A model generated the notes under the pieces. The model was given only the letters and a program-made list of their open reading frames with translations. It searched no databases and had not been told where the DNA came from. Both the position numbers and the translations under genes were made by a program. From contig JBMOEW010000019.1 of the NCBI GenBank assembly GCA_049314555.1, positions 1-55,885 on the forward strand: 55,885 bases of DNA. The letters run 5' to 3'. Shown piece by piece: positions 16,574-24,610 of the stretch. This stretch comes from REEB509 sp049314555 (GTDB lineage Bacteria; Pseudomonadota; Alphaproteobacteria; Caulobacterales; Aquidulcibacteraceae). Position 1 is the first letter of the stretch, and every line of letters begins with the position of its first letter.

Positions 16574-17401
16574 TTAGCCCTGTGAATGCCGGCGCGGAAG
16601 GGCCAACCGCAAACTCATGTCCAACACACCAAACAGCAGGGCGACAGTTTCTTCGTCCACCGCCCCAGTAATAAGCGCGGGTCGAAAGCGGCGCTGAAAC
16701 GCCCCAACACACGCGCCGGTCAAATCGCAGAAATCCCCATTTACCGGAACCCCATAGCCAATCCCGGCCAAAGCCTCCTGCAAGGTCGCAATCGCGTCCC
16801 CGTTGTCGCCTTGCTTGGCAAGAACAGCTCCGCCCAGCACCGGCGACGCGGGTATCTCCAGCGCAGCGCCAGCTGCCGCAAGCCGCGCCCACGGGAAATG
16901 CTCGCCGGGGTCCAGCTTGCGCGTGGGGGCAACATCGCTGTGGCCCACGACGGCCGAAATCGGCAAACCTGTTCGGGCAAGGATATCGCCCACCAAACCC
17001 GCCACCGCCTCGATCTGCGCGGCAGGGAAGGCGGGCAGGCCAAAATCGTGCCCGCCATTTTCGATCTCAATGCCAATCGCGTTGTGATTGACGCCTTCAA
17101 GCCCGCGCCAAAACGACAACCCCGCATGCCAGGCGCGCTGCTCTTCGTCCACAAGCTGAAAGACCCGCCCATCGCGAGCCACCACATAGTGCGCACTGAC
17201 CCGGGAGAGGGCGGTCTCCGGGTCGATATCTGAAGCCTGCCATGGGCCCGGATAATGCCCCGCAAGCGGCGCGGGATCACACAGGCGCTTTAGCGCGCTG
17301 TCGAGGCTGGCCATCCCTGTATAGTGCAGCACCACCAAATCCACTGGCCGCTGGCGCGCGTCGAAGTTGGGGCTCGCGTGCGCGATCACTGGCACACTCA
17401 T
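16574..17401 (-). CDS. N-acetylmuramoyl-L-alanine amidase (AmpD-like) with peptidoglycan-binding domain
   Basis: A 275-residue zinc amidase (amidase_2) that cuts the bond between MurNAc and L-Ala in peptidoglycan fragments. Zinc ligands are visible as His in VVLHYTGM near residue 30, and His and Asp in VGHSDVAPTRKLDPG near residue 150; AHYVVARDGRVFQLVDEEQRAWHAG is the family core. A C-terminal peptidoglycan-binding_1-like domain (about 200-255: GDAIATLQEALAGIGYG) follows. There is no clear signal peptide, so it may be cytosolic and recycle anhydro-muropeptides. The ATG at 17401 overlaps the stop of the exporter gene (ATGA), which fixes the start. Confidence 0.9.
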   Translation of the reverse strand: MSVPVIAHASPNFDARQRPVDLVVLHYTGMASLDSALKRLCDPAPLAGHYPGPWQASDIDPETALSRVSAHYVVARDGRVFQLVDEEQRAWHAGLSFWRGLEGVNHNAIGIEIENGGHDFGLPAFPAAQIEAVAGLVGDILARTGLPISAVVGHSDVAPTRKLDPGEHFPWARLAAAGAALEIPASPVLGGAVLAKQGDNGDAIATLQEALAGIGYGVPVNGDFCDLTGACVGAFQRRFRPALITGAVDEETVALLFGVLDMSLRLALPRRHSQG

Positions 17402-18288
17402 GGCTGCCACCGCCGCCAAACCGCCGCCATATCAGGCAGCCGCGCATTTGGCCGCACCGCAATCATCGCCACCCCCGCCAACGCCAAAGCCGCTCCCGCC
17501 GCGAGCTGCAGGCTGAGCGGCTCATTCAAGATCATCACCCCAAGGGCCATCGCCCAAATCGGAGTCATCAGCGTCAACGGAGAAATCAAGGTCGCCTCAT
17601 AGCGCCGCAGCAGGCGGTAGAACATCGCATGTCCGAAGATCGAAACAAGCCCAACCGAGAACGCCAGCGCCGCCCAAAATGGCCACCCCATCGCTACCGC
17701 AGCCTGCCATTGGTTGTCCTCCACCAACAGCGTCATGGGCAAGATCACCGGCCAAGACACCATCGCCACCCAGGCCTGCAATTTGAAGGTCGCGACTTCG
17801 TTCATCCGCTTCATCACGATCCCCCCGATCGAGCCGACCAAAGCAGCCATCGCCCCAAAAACCACCCCAAGAGACAAGCCAAACTTGTGCGGGTCATAGG
17901 CCAGCACCATCACCCCGCTGAACGCCAAAGCCATCCCAAGCCCGCGCCGCCAACCCACCGTCTCCCCTAAAAACAGCATCGACAACACGGTGGTGAAGGG
18001 CAGGCCCAGCTGCAAAGCAACCGCCACAGACGAGGCCGTGCCCGTGGCAAGGGCCGTGAACAAGAACACAAAGTTCAGCGCGCCAACGCCAAGCCCAGCC
18101 ACCACCACCAGCCCGAACTGTTTTGGCGGCGGCCACAGCACCGGCAGCAAAATGGCCGCGATCAGCGCAAACCGCAAACAGGCGTAAAACAGCGGCGGAA
18201 CCTCCGCGACCACAAACCGGGTGATCACGATGTTCACGCCCCAAACACAACAAACCAGACACAACAGCCCAAAGTCCCGTCCGGTCAC
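17398..18288 (-). CDS. DMT superfamily EamA-type transporter
   Basis: A 296-residue membrane protein with ten hydrophobic segments and the two EamA repeats typical of drug/metabolite exporters. The N-terminal repeat holds VCCVWGVNIVITRFVV and the second begins near GVVFGAMAALVGSIGGIVMKR, ending with GVMILNEPLSLQLAAGAALALAGVAM. Members export amino acids or metabolites; substrate unknown here. I place the start at the GTG at 18288, which has GGGAG nine bases upstream; a GTG at 18312 is also open. It is coupled to the amidase gene by a four-base overlap, so a link to cell-wall fragment traffic is possible but unproven. Confidence 0.82.
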   Translation of the reverse strand: MTGRDFGLLCLVCCVWGVNIVITRFVVAEVPPLFYACLRFALIAAILLPVLWPPPKQFGLVVVAGLGVGALNFVFLFTALATGTASSVAVALQLGLPFTTVLSMLFLGETVGWRRGLGMALAFSGVMVLAYDPHKFGLSLGVVFGAMAALVGSIGGIVMKRMNEVATFKLQAWVAMVSWPVILPMTLLVEDNQWQAAVAMGWPFWAALAFSVGLVSIFGHAMFYRLLRRYEATLISPLTLMTPIWAMALGVMILNEPLSLQLAAGAALALAGVAMIAVRPNARLPDMAAVWRRWQP

Positions 18289-18394
18289 CGCACACCACTC
18301 CCGCCACAGCACTGGGCTACGCGCGGTTACAGCCGCCCCGATGCCTTCATGCTGGTAGCGTTAGCCTGCGTTGCCGACCTGCGCGAGGCCTTCG

Positions 18395-18700
18395 TTATTG
18401 CGATGAGCCGTTGGCGGCTTCCACCACCCAGCCATCACCAGAGCGGCGGCCTTCCAGCAAAGCCGGCCCCTTGGCGCGGGCCGTAGGGCGCCGGATTTGA
18501 CCGCGGGTGGCCAAGGCAAGGGCGGCCACCGCAACCCCGACAGCTACCGCCGCCAGCGCCGCCATCGCCAACAAAAGCGCTACAACGACCCCAAGTGCGC
18601 CAAGCCCAATTGCACGCCCCGCACGATCCCAGCCGCCGCCAGCGGCAATCGCGGGCGTACCAGCGGTGTCCAATCGGTGCAGGGTGGAACGGCGTGGCAT
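18395..18700 (-). CDS. Small membrane protein of unknown function
   Basis: A 101-residue protein. A basic N-terminus (MPRRSTLHRLDTAG) precedes a glycine-rich amphipathic stretch and one or two adjacent hydrophobic segments (LGALGVVVALLLAMAALAAVAVGVAV), then a basic, hydrophilic tail. The start at 18700 has AAGGAGA upstream; the frame stays open further upstream but without better signals. No family recognised. It lies between the exporter and the co-chaperone gene on the same strand. Confidence 0.6.
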   Translation of the reverse strand: MPRRSTLHRLDTAGTPAIAAGGGWDRAGRAIGLGALGVVVALLLAMAALAAVAVGVAVAALALATRGQIRRPTARAKGPALLEGRRSGDGWVVEAANGSSQ

Positions 18701-18792
18701 AGGGTGGGCTCTCCTTAAGGCCAAAGCCTCAGCCCGAATGTTGGCGCCCTTATGGCCAGCGTCAATTGGCGGCGCTGTAATGTTGCAGGCTG

Positions 18793-19503
18793 TTAGGCGT
18801 TTGCCTTCTCCCCCGGCAACGAAACGGCCAATTCGGCGCGAATCGCCCCATAGGCGGCGTTCAAGGCTGCACTCTTGGCATGCGCGATAGCCACAAACGC
18901 GGCAGGGGCTCCACGTGACGCCATTTGGTCTGGGTGGTTTTCCCGCGCCAACCGCCGCCACGCCTCGCGCACCTCCTCAAAGCTCGCGCCACGCATCAGG
19001 CCCAACACGGCGTAAGGGTCATCGCGCTCCATGCCGAGGTTGATGGCCTTGATGCGCCGGAAGTCTTGGGCCGAAAACCCAAAGTGCGTAGCCACCGTTT
19101 CAAGGTAGGCAAGCTCCCGCGGCCCCACCAGCCCATCCGCCGCCGCAATATGGAACAGCCCGTCAAGCACGTCTTCAAGCAGGCACGGCCGCGCCTTGTA
19201 CTTCCGACCAATCTGCTTGGCGTAAGATTCAAAGCCATGAACGCTTTGCTTGGCGATCGCAAACACCCGGCGGAAAGCGGCTTCTTCCCCCGGTGGCGGG
19301 CGAAACACCCGCGCCGCTGCGTTCACTTCAGACCCCGTGACCTCTCCGTCGGCCTTGGCCATTTTGGCCGCCAGCCCCACGACCGCCGCCGTAAACCCCA
19401 CATCGCCTTCCTCCGGTGCGCAGGCTTCGCCTGGCGTTGGGGGATCGGCCTCGGGATCAAAAGCGCGCGCGGCCGCGGCAACGAGGGTGGTCCAGATCGG
19501 CAT
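18793..19503 (-). CDS. TerB-DnaJ (DjlA-like) co-chaperone
   Basis: A 236-residue protein with a TerB-like helical domain (about 25-140: FTAAVVGLAAKMAKADGEVTGSEV and GLFHIAAADGLVGPRELAYLETVA) followed by a C-terminal J domain (DDPYAVLGLMRGASFEEVREAWRRLARENHPDQM) with an intact HPD motif. It therefore should stimulate DnaK ATPase. Unlike E. coli DjlA it lacks an obvious N-terminal membrane anchor. The ATG at 19503 (MPIWTTL) is used; an in-frame ATG at 19548 is possible. It is divergent from mraZ, so the two share the regulatory region 19504-19683. Confidence 0.86.
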   Translation of the reverse strand: MPIWTTLVAAAARAFDPEADPPTPGEACAPEEGDVGFTAAVVGLAAKMAKADGEVTGSEVNAAARVFRPPPGEEAAFRRVFAIAKQSVHGFESYAKQIGRKYKARPCLLEDVLDGLFHIAAADGLVGPRELAYLETVATHFGFSAQDFRRIKAINLGMERDDPYAVLGLMRGASFEEVREAWRRLARENHPDQMASRGAPAAFVAIAHAKSAALNAAYGAIRAELAVSLPGEKANA

Positions 19504-19608
19504 GGTGCAGTTGTCGCGCAATCGTCGCGCGATTGCAAAGGTCGCCATGCCGCACCCCCGCGCACCGTGATGACTCTTCCTTAACCCTCTTCGACGCAGC
19601 CAGCCTCT

Positions 19609-19633
19609 TCCCAAATCACCCCATTTAGCCCCA
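19609..19633 (-). promoter_or_regulatory. Three phased TGGGN boxes, probable MraZ operator
   Basis: NCCCA occurs at 19609-19613, 19619-19623 and 19629-19633, so on the minus strand there are three TGGGN pentamers with exactly five-base spacers (10-base period). A degenerate fourth (TCCCT) continues the phase at 19639. MraZ of E. coli binds three TGGGN repeats with five-base spacers upstream of its own operon. The array lies 51 bases before the mraZ ATG, which fits autoregulation of the dcw cluster. Confidence 0.7.
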
Positions 19634-19683
19634 TAATGTCCCTTGTTGGGCCGAAAGCTCCCTTTTGGCTCCCAGGGGCAAGC

Positions 19684-20154
19684 ATGTTTTTCACGGGGCG
19701 CCATCCGATCAGCGTGGAGGATAACGGGCGCGTCAGCCTGGCCGCCGCCCTGCGCGCGCCCCTCAAGTCTGAGGCAAAGCTGGGCGATGCCGAAGGCGAG
19801 GTGCTTTACGTGTTCCCCGCGCTGGACCGGTCATGCCTGGAGGCAGCCGGCGCGAGCTATCTGGCCGGCCGCCGCAAAATCCTCACGCGCATGAAGCCCT
19901 TCGACCCCCGCCGCGAAGCCCTGGAGCGCCTCTATTTTGGCGAGTCCCGCGCGCTTTCGGTGGACGCCAAAGGCCGCGTGACTCTGCCGCAAGAGCTGCG
20001 CGAGCTTACCGGTCTTGGCGCGGAAGCCGTTTGTGTGGGCATGGGCGACCGGTTTCAGATCTGGTCGCCAGAGCGCGAGGCGGCCCGTCGTGCTGCGGCC
20101 TTGAATGTCGCGCAAGATCTTCTGGACATAGACCCCCCGGAGCAGGAGCAATGA
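19684..20154 (+). CDS. mraZ: Transcriptional regulator MraZ
   Basis: DNA-binding protein of the AbrB/SpoVT-like fold that represses the division and cell-wall cluster. It has 156 residues with two repeats of the family core: ISVEDNGRVSLAAALR near the N-terminus and LSVDAKGRVTLPQELRE at about 98-114. The first repeat has EDNGR instead of the usual DxKGR. The start at 19684 (MFFTGRHPIS) agrees with the family. It is the first gene of the cluster; its stop overlaps the rsmH start (ATGA). TGGGN boxes upstream point to autoregulation. Confidence 0.93.
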   Translation: MFFTGRHPISVEDNGRVSLAAALRAPLKSEAKLGDAEGEVLYVFPALDRSCLEAAGASYLAGRRKILTRMKPFDPRREALERLYFGESRALSVDAKGRVTLPQELRELTGLGAEAVCVGMGDRFQIWSPEREAARRAAALNVAQDLLDIDPPEQEQ

Positions 20155-21149
20155 GCGCCATGCCTGTCGGACATGTTCCCGTACTGCTCGCTGAAATGCT
20201 GCGCGCCCTCAAGCCCATAGACGGCGGCGTCTACCTGGATGCCACCTTTGGCGGCGGCGGCTATGCTCGCGCGATCCTCGACACGGCAGCCTGCCAGGTC
20301 ATCGGCATTGACAGAGACACCACCGCCATTGAGCGCGGCCAGGCCCTTATGGCCGAGTATCCAGGCCGCGTGCGGTTGATTGAAGGGCGCTTCGGCGACA
20401 TGGCGGACCTGGTCCAGGACCGCTTGGACGGCATCGTCCTGGACATCGGCGTCTCGTCCTATCAACTCGACGAAGCCGCCCGCGGGTTTTCGTTCCAAAA
20501 CGACGGCGCTCTGGATATGCGGATGGGCAGTGAGGGGCCCACCGCCGCCGATGCCGTCAATCTGCTGTCGGAAGCAGCCCTGATCGACCTGATCCGCGAC
20601 TACGGCGAAGACGCCGCCGCCAAGCAAATCGCCCGCGGCATTGTGCAAGCCCGCGCCGCCCAACCCTTTGCCACCACGCTTGGCCTCGCCAATTTGATCG
20701 AGCGCGCGGTGGGCGGGCGTCGCGGCGCGCGCCTCCACCCCGCGACACAAACGTTTCAAGCGCTGCGAATCCTGGTCAATGACGAACTTGGTGAGCTTGG
20801 TCGTGCGTTAAGCGCGGCGGAGCGTCTCTTGAAGCCGGGTGGCCGCCTGGTTGTGGTGAGTTTTCATTCGCTGGAGGATCGCATGGTCAAGCAATACTTC
20901 GCCGAGCGAGCGGGCTACACGCCCCAAACCTCGCGCCACGTGCCAGACGCCCCGGCTGGCCCGCCCTCAAGCTTTCGGCTGCACTCGCGCAAACCCATCA
21001 CGCCAACAGACGGCGAAGCCGCCATCAACCCCCGCGCGCGTTCTGCCAGCCTTCGGTCGGGCGAGCGCACAGATGCGCCGGCTTTCCCGCCTTTGGAGAC
21101 GCCCACCCTTGCGGCCCGCGCCTGGGCAGAATGGGAGCGCATCGGGTGA
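20151..21149 (+). CDS. rsmH: 16S rRNA (cytosine-1402-N4)-methyltransferase RsmH
   Basis: SAM-dependent methyltransferase that modifies C1402 in the 16S rRNA decoding region. The 332-residue protein has HVPVLLAEMLRAL at the N-terminus, the SAM motif DATFGGGGYA at about residues 30-39, LDIGVSSYQLDEAARGFSF, MRMG and the C-terminal VVSFHSLEDRMVKQYF with the substrate-side residues. The ATG at 20151 overlaps the mraZ stop. An ATG three codons later is also possible. The downstream ftsL starts inside its stop (GTGA). Confidence 0.96.
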   Translation: MSAMPVGHVPVLLAEMLRALKPIDGGVYLDATFGGGGYARAILDTAACQVIGIDRDTTAIERGQALMAEYPGRVRLIEGRFGDMADLVQDRLDGIVLDIGVSSYQLDEAARGFSFQNDGALDMRMGSEGPTAADAVNLLSEAALIDLIRDYGEDAAAKQIARGIVQARAAQPFATTLGLANLIERAVGGRRGARLHPATQTFQALRILVNDELGELGRALSAAERLLKPGGRLVVVSFHSLEDRMVKQYFAERAGYTPQTSRHVPDAPAGPPSSFRLHSRKPITPTDGEAAINPRARSASLRSGERTDAPAFPPLETPTLAARAWAEWERIG

Positions 21150-21475
21150 AGACCAAGTGGTTTCAGATTGCAGCACTTGTAGTGATCGCGGTGCTGGCGG
21201 TGGCGCTGTACAGCTCCAAAACCGATGCCATGCGGTCGCGCGCCCATGTCAACGCCATGAAAGCCGAAATCGCCGAAACCCGCGCCGACATTCGCGCCCT
21301 GGAAGCGGAAGTCGCGATGCTCGAAAGCCCCGCCCGGGTGGAGGCCCTGGCCCGCGAGTATTTGACCCTGGAGCCAGGGGCCGCCGCCCGCGCTGAAGCG
21401 ATGTCAAATCTGCCCGCCGAAGTGCCTGTCCGCGCTGGCGACCGCCTCTTGGGTCAGCCCGAGGCGCGCCGATGA
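21146..21475 (+). CDS. ftsL: Cell division protein FtsL
   Basis: Small bitopic membrane protein of the divisome, 109 residues, that forms the FtsQLB bridge with FtsB and activates FtsWI. One membrane segment (IAALVVIAVLAVALYSS, about 8-24) is followed by a coiled-coil region (RAHVNAMKAEIAETRADIRALEAEVAML) and the conserved ESPARVEALAREYLTL. The assignment rests on position and topology, as FtsL sequence is poorly conserved. The GTG at 21146 overlaps the rsmH stop; the stop overlaps the ftsI ATG. Confidence 0.85.
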   Translation: MKTKWFQIAALVVIAVLAVALYSSKTDAMRSRAHVNAMKAEIAETRADIRALEAEVAMLESPARVEALAREYLTLEPGAAARAEAMSNLPAEVPVRAGDRLLGQPEARR

Positions 21476-23148
21476 AGGCGCATGCCCCACCGCTGGCGCA
21501 AGGCTTTGACGATCACAGCTTCGATCCCGAAAGCATGACCATCAACGCAACCGCCACCCCCGCCGCCCCGGCGCGAGCGCGCATCCGCATCGTGGCCGTG
21601 TGCGTTGCGGTGGTATTCCTGGCCCTCACAGCGCGCGCCGCGCAATTGGCCTTCGTGGGCCCGCCTGAAGAAAGTGCAGCCCAAACACGATCCGCCGCGA
21701 CCTCGTTGGCCCGCGCCCAAGTCACAGACCGCAACGGCGTTTTGCTGATCGGGCAGGGCGTGGCCTATGTGCTTGTCGCCCGGCCCTCAGAAGTCACCGA
21801 TCCCCAGGAGGCCACACGCGCCATCGCCCGCCTGCTGCCGGGTCTCGATGAGGCCACCATTTTGAGCCGCGTGACGGCAAGCCAAGGCGAGCGCTTCGTG
21901 CGCCGGGGCCTCACCCGCGAACAGCTCGACAGCGTTTTGGACTTGGGCCTGCCGGGCCTGTTTGGCCAAGAAGAGCCCCGCCGCAACTATCCCAATGGGA
22001 CCCTGGCCGGCCAATTGCTGGGCTTTACCAACATCGACTTGATCCCCCAGGCAGGCATCGAGCGCGGCCTGGACCAAGCCATTCGCAGCAATGATCGCCT
22101 CGCGCTGTCTTTGGACGTGCGCCTGCAATATGCCCTGGAAGCAGAGCTTTCCGCCGGCGCGCAAGCCGCAGGCGCAACGGCCGCGAGCGGCCTTCTGGTC
22201 GACGGTGCCACCGGCGAAATCCTGGCGATGGCCACCTGGCCAGCCTTCAATCCTAATCGCCCTGGCGGCAGCACTGGCCGCAACCTTGCGGTCGCCGGGC
22301 GCTACGAGTTGGGCTCTGTGCTGAAGCCCTTCACCTTGGCCATGGCCTTGGATGCCGGCGTGGTGATGCCAAACGAACGGTTTGATGTGTCGCGACCGTT
22401 GCGGGTCGGTGATCGTACCTTTGAAGACGACGAACCCGCCGATGGCCCCTTGGACATCACCGGCGTCCTGGCGCGGTCGTCCAACATCGCCGCCGGCAAC
22501 GCAGCCCTGCGTGTCGGTTTGAGCGCGCAGTCCACCTATTTGGCGCGGCTCGGTTTTGATGCCCGCCCAGACATTGGCCTGCCCGAAGCCGTGCCCCCAA
22601 GCCTGCCCACACCCGATGGCCCGGTGGAAGTGGCCTCGCGGGGGTTTGGCTATGCCATGTCCGCCTCGCCCCTCGCGCTGGCCGGCGCCTACACCGTATT
22701 CGTCAACCGCGGCGAACGCATCGGCTTGACGCTTCGCCCACGGGCCCCTGAAAACGCGCCGCCGCGGACCCGCGTTTTCAGCGCCGCTGCCGCCGATACG
22801 ATCTTGCAAGCCATGACCCGCGCGTTGCCGCAGGGAACCGGCCGCCGGGCGGTGCTGCCCGGCCTTGAAATCGCGGGCAAAACCGGCACCTCGCGCCTGT
22901 TGGACGACAACGGCGATTATGTCGAGGGCCGCGTCCTTGCCTCGTTTGCTGCGGTTTTCCCCGCGCAAGCACCACGCTATGTGTTGGCGCTTGTGGTGGA
23001 ACAACCACAACGCGGCTTAAGCCCTGGGGCCGGTGCCACCGGTGGCGGGGTCGCTGCCCCCATCGCTGGCCACGCCATCGCCCGGTTTGCCCCGTTCTTG
23101 GGGCTGCACACCGCCCCCACCCAAGCGCAGAATGCGCCGTTACCATGA
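21472..23148 (+). CDS. ftsI: Peptidoglycan transpeptidase FtsI (PBP3)
   Basis: Class B penicillin-binding protein that crosslinks septal peptidoglycan with FtsW. It has 558 residues: a cytoplasmic tail, one membrane anchor (about 38-55), a dimerisation domain and the transpeptidase domain. Catalytic motifs are SVLK with Ser282, SSN at 336-338 and KTG at 470-472. The cytoplasmic tail is longer than in E. coli and contains an Ala/Pro-rich part. The ATG at 21472 overlaps the ftsL stop. Confidence 0.95.
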   Translation: MKAHAPPLAQGFDDHSFDPESMTINATATPAAPARARIRIVAVCVAVVFLALTARAAQLAFVGPPEESAAQTRSAATSLARAQVTDRNGVLLIGQGVAYVLVARPSEVTDPQEATRAIARLLPGLDEATILSRVTASQGERFVRRGLTREQLDSVLDLGLPGLFGQEEPRRNYPNGTLAGQLLGFTNIDLIPQAGIERGLDQAIRSNDRLALSLDVRLQYALEAELSAGAQAAGATAASGLLVDGATGEILAMATWPAFNPNRPGGSTGRNLAVAGRYELGSVLKPFTLAMALDAGVVMPNERFDVSRPLRVGDRTFEDDEPADGPLDITGVLARSSNIAAGNAALRVGLSAQSTYLARLGFDARPDIGLPEAVPPSLPTPDGPVEVASRGFGYAMSASPLALAGAYTVFVNRGERIGLTLRPRAPENAPPRTRVFSAAAADTILQAMTRALPQGTGRRAVLPGLEIAGKTGTSRLLDDNGDYVEGRVLASFAAVFPAQAPRYVLALVVEQPQRGLSPGAGATGGGVAAPIAGHAIARFAPFLGLHTAPTQAQNAPLP

Positions 23149-23161
23149 GGAGAAACCTCAG

Positions 23162-24610
23162 ATGAAATTGGGCGACCTGTTCGCGTCAGAATGCCCACCC
23201 GCAGCCGCGGACCTGGATGTTGCCGGCCTCACCGCCGATAGCCGCCGCGTGCAAAAAGGCTTTGTGTTCGCAGCCCTGCAAGGGGCAACGGCCCATGGCC
23301 GAGACTTTGTGGCAGCCGCAGTGGAGCAGAGGGCGGTTGCCGTTTTGTCCGCCGGCGATTTGGGCAAAGCGGCTGGCGTTGCCGAAATCGTCACTGCCAA
23401 TCCGCGCCTGTCTTTAGCGCTTGCCGCGAGCCGCCTGCATCCCCGCCAGCCCCCAACGATCGCCGCCGTCACCGGCACGAATGGTAAAAGCTCAACAGTG
23501 GATTTCCTGCGCCAGCTTTGGGCAAGCGTCGGCGAAAACGCGGCAAGCCTCGGCACCTTAGGGGCCATTTGGAACGGCGGCGTGATCGACATGGGCCACA
23601 CCACCGCAGATCCCGTGCAGATCCACGCAACCCTGCAGGACCTGACAGATCAGGGTGTCACCCATATCGCCATGGAGGCCTCCAGCCATGGCCTGCACCA
23701 ACATCGCCTGGACGGCGTGAAGCTCTCGCTCGCGGCCTTCACAAACCTCACCCAAGATCACCTCGACTATCACCAAACCATGCAGGCCTATCGCGCAGCA
23801 AAGCTTCGGCTCTGGTCGCTTTTGCCAAAGGGCGCACCGGCCATCGTCAACGCCGATGCCGCAGAAGCCCCCGCCTTTGAAGAAGAGGCCAAGGCCCGCG
23901 GCCTGCTGCTTGTGCCCTGCGGATGGCGCGCCGGAGAAGATGGCCTCAAGATCGTTGAAATTCAGCCGCGTCCGGCCGGCCAAACCCTGGAGCTGCGCTG
24001 GCAGCGCAAAAACCACCGGGTCGAGCTACCCCTGATCGGCGAGTTCCAAGCCCTGAACGCGGTGTGCGCGGCGGCGATGGCGCTCAGCGCGGGCCTTGCC
24101 CCGGAGAAAGTCTTTGCGGGGCTGCAAAAGCTGCTGCCCGTGAAGGGGCGCTTGGAACACATCGGCGAAACCACCAACGGCGCGCACGTTTTCGTGGATT
24201 ACGCCCACACGCCGGATGGTTTGGACGTTCTGTTGCGCGCCGCTCGCCCCCACGCCCGCGGCCGCGTGGTGCTGGTGTTTGGCTGCGGCGGCGACCGCGA
24301 CAAATCCAAACGCCCGCAAATGGGCGCGATCGCCGCCCGCCGCGCCGACGTCGTGATCGTCACAGACGACAACCCCCGTTCCGAAGTGCCAGGAGCGATC
24401 CGCGCAGACGTGCTGGCCGGCGCGCCAAACGGCCTTGAAGTGGCAGACCGCGCCGCCGCGATCCAACAGGCTGTCGCGATGCTGCAGCAAGGCGATGCCC
24501 TGCTGATCGCCGGCAAAGGCCATGAAACCGGCCAAATCATTGCCGGAGTTGTCCACCCGTTTTCCGATCAAACAGAGGCGCGAAAGGCCCTGGGAGGCAC
24601 CCATGCGTGA
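23162..24610 (+). CDS. murE: UDP-MurNAc-tripeptide ligase MurE (meso-diaminopimelate adding)
   Basis: Cytosolic ATP-dependent ligase that adds the third stem amino acid to UDP-MurNAc-L-Ala-D-Glu. The 482-residue protein has the ATP loop TGTNGKSST at about 104-112, the central Mur ligase domain (EASSHGL, TNLTQDHLDYH) and the C-terminal DNPRSE motif of meso-diaminopimelate-specific MurE. So the peptidoglycan is of the usual Gram-negative DAP type. The start at 23162 has GAGGAGA upstream. It overlaps murF by eight bases. Confidence 0.96.
   Translation: MKLGDLFASECPPAAADLDVAGLTADSRRVQKGFVFAALQGATAHGRDFVAAAVEQRAVAVLSAGDLGKAAGVAEIVTANPRLSLALAASRLHPRQPPTIAAVTGTNGKSSTVDFLRQLWASVGENAASLGTLGAIWNGGVIDMGHTTADPVQIHATLQDLTDQGVTHIAMEASSHGLHQHRLDGVKLSLAAFTNLTQDHLDYHQTMQAYRAAKLRLWSLLPKGAPAIVNADAAEAPAFEEEAKARGLLLVPCGWRAGEDGLKIVEIQPRPAGQTLELRWQRKNHRVELPLIGEFQALNAVCAAAMALSAGLAPEKVFAGLQKLLPVKGRLEHIGETTNGAHVFVDYAHTPDGLDVLLRAARPHARGRVVLVFGCGGDRDKSKRPQMGAIAARRADVVIVTDDNPRSEVPGAIRADVLAGAPNGLEVADRAAAIQQAVAMLQQGDALLIAGKGHETGQIIAGVVHPFSDQTEARKALGGTHA

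Noticed and set aside
18701..18961. Upstream extension of the small membrane protein gene to 18961
   Set aside because: The ATG at 18700 has a good AAGGAGA site, while the extended part would overlap the neighbouring co-chaperone gene's coding region and has no hallmark.
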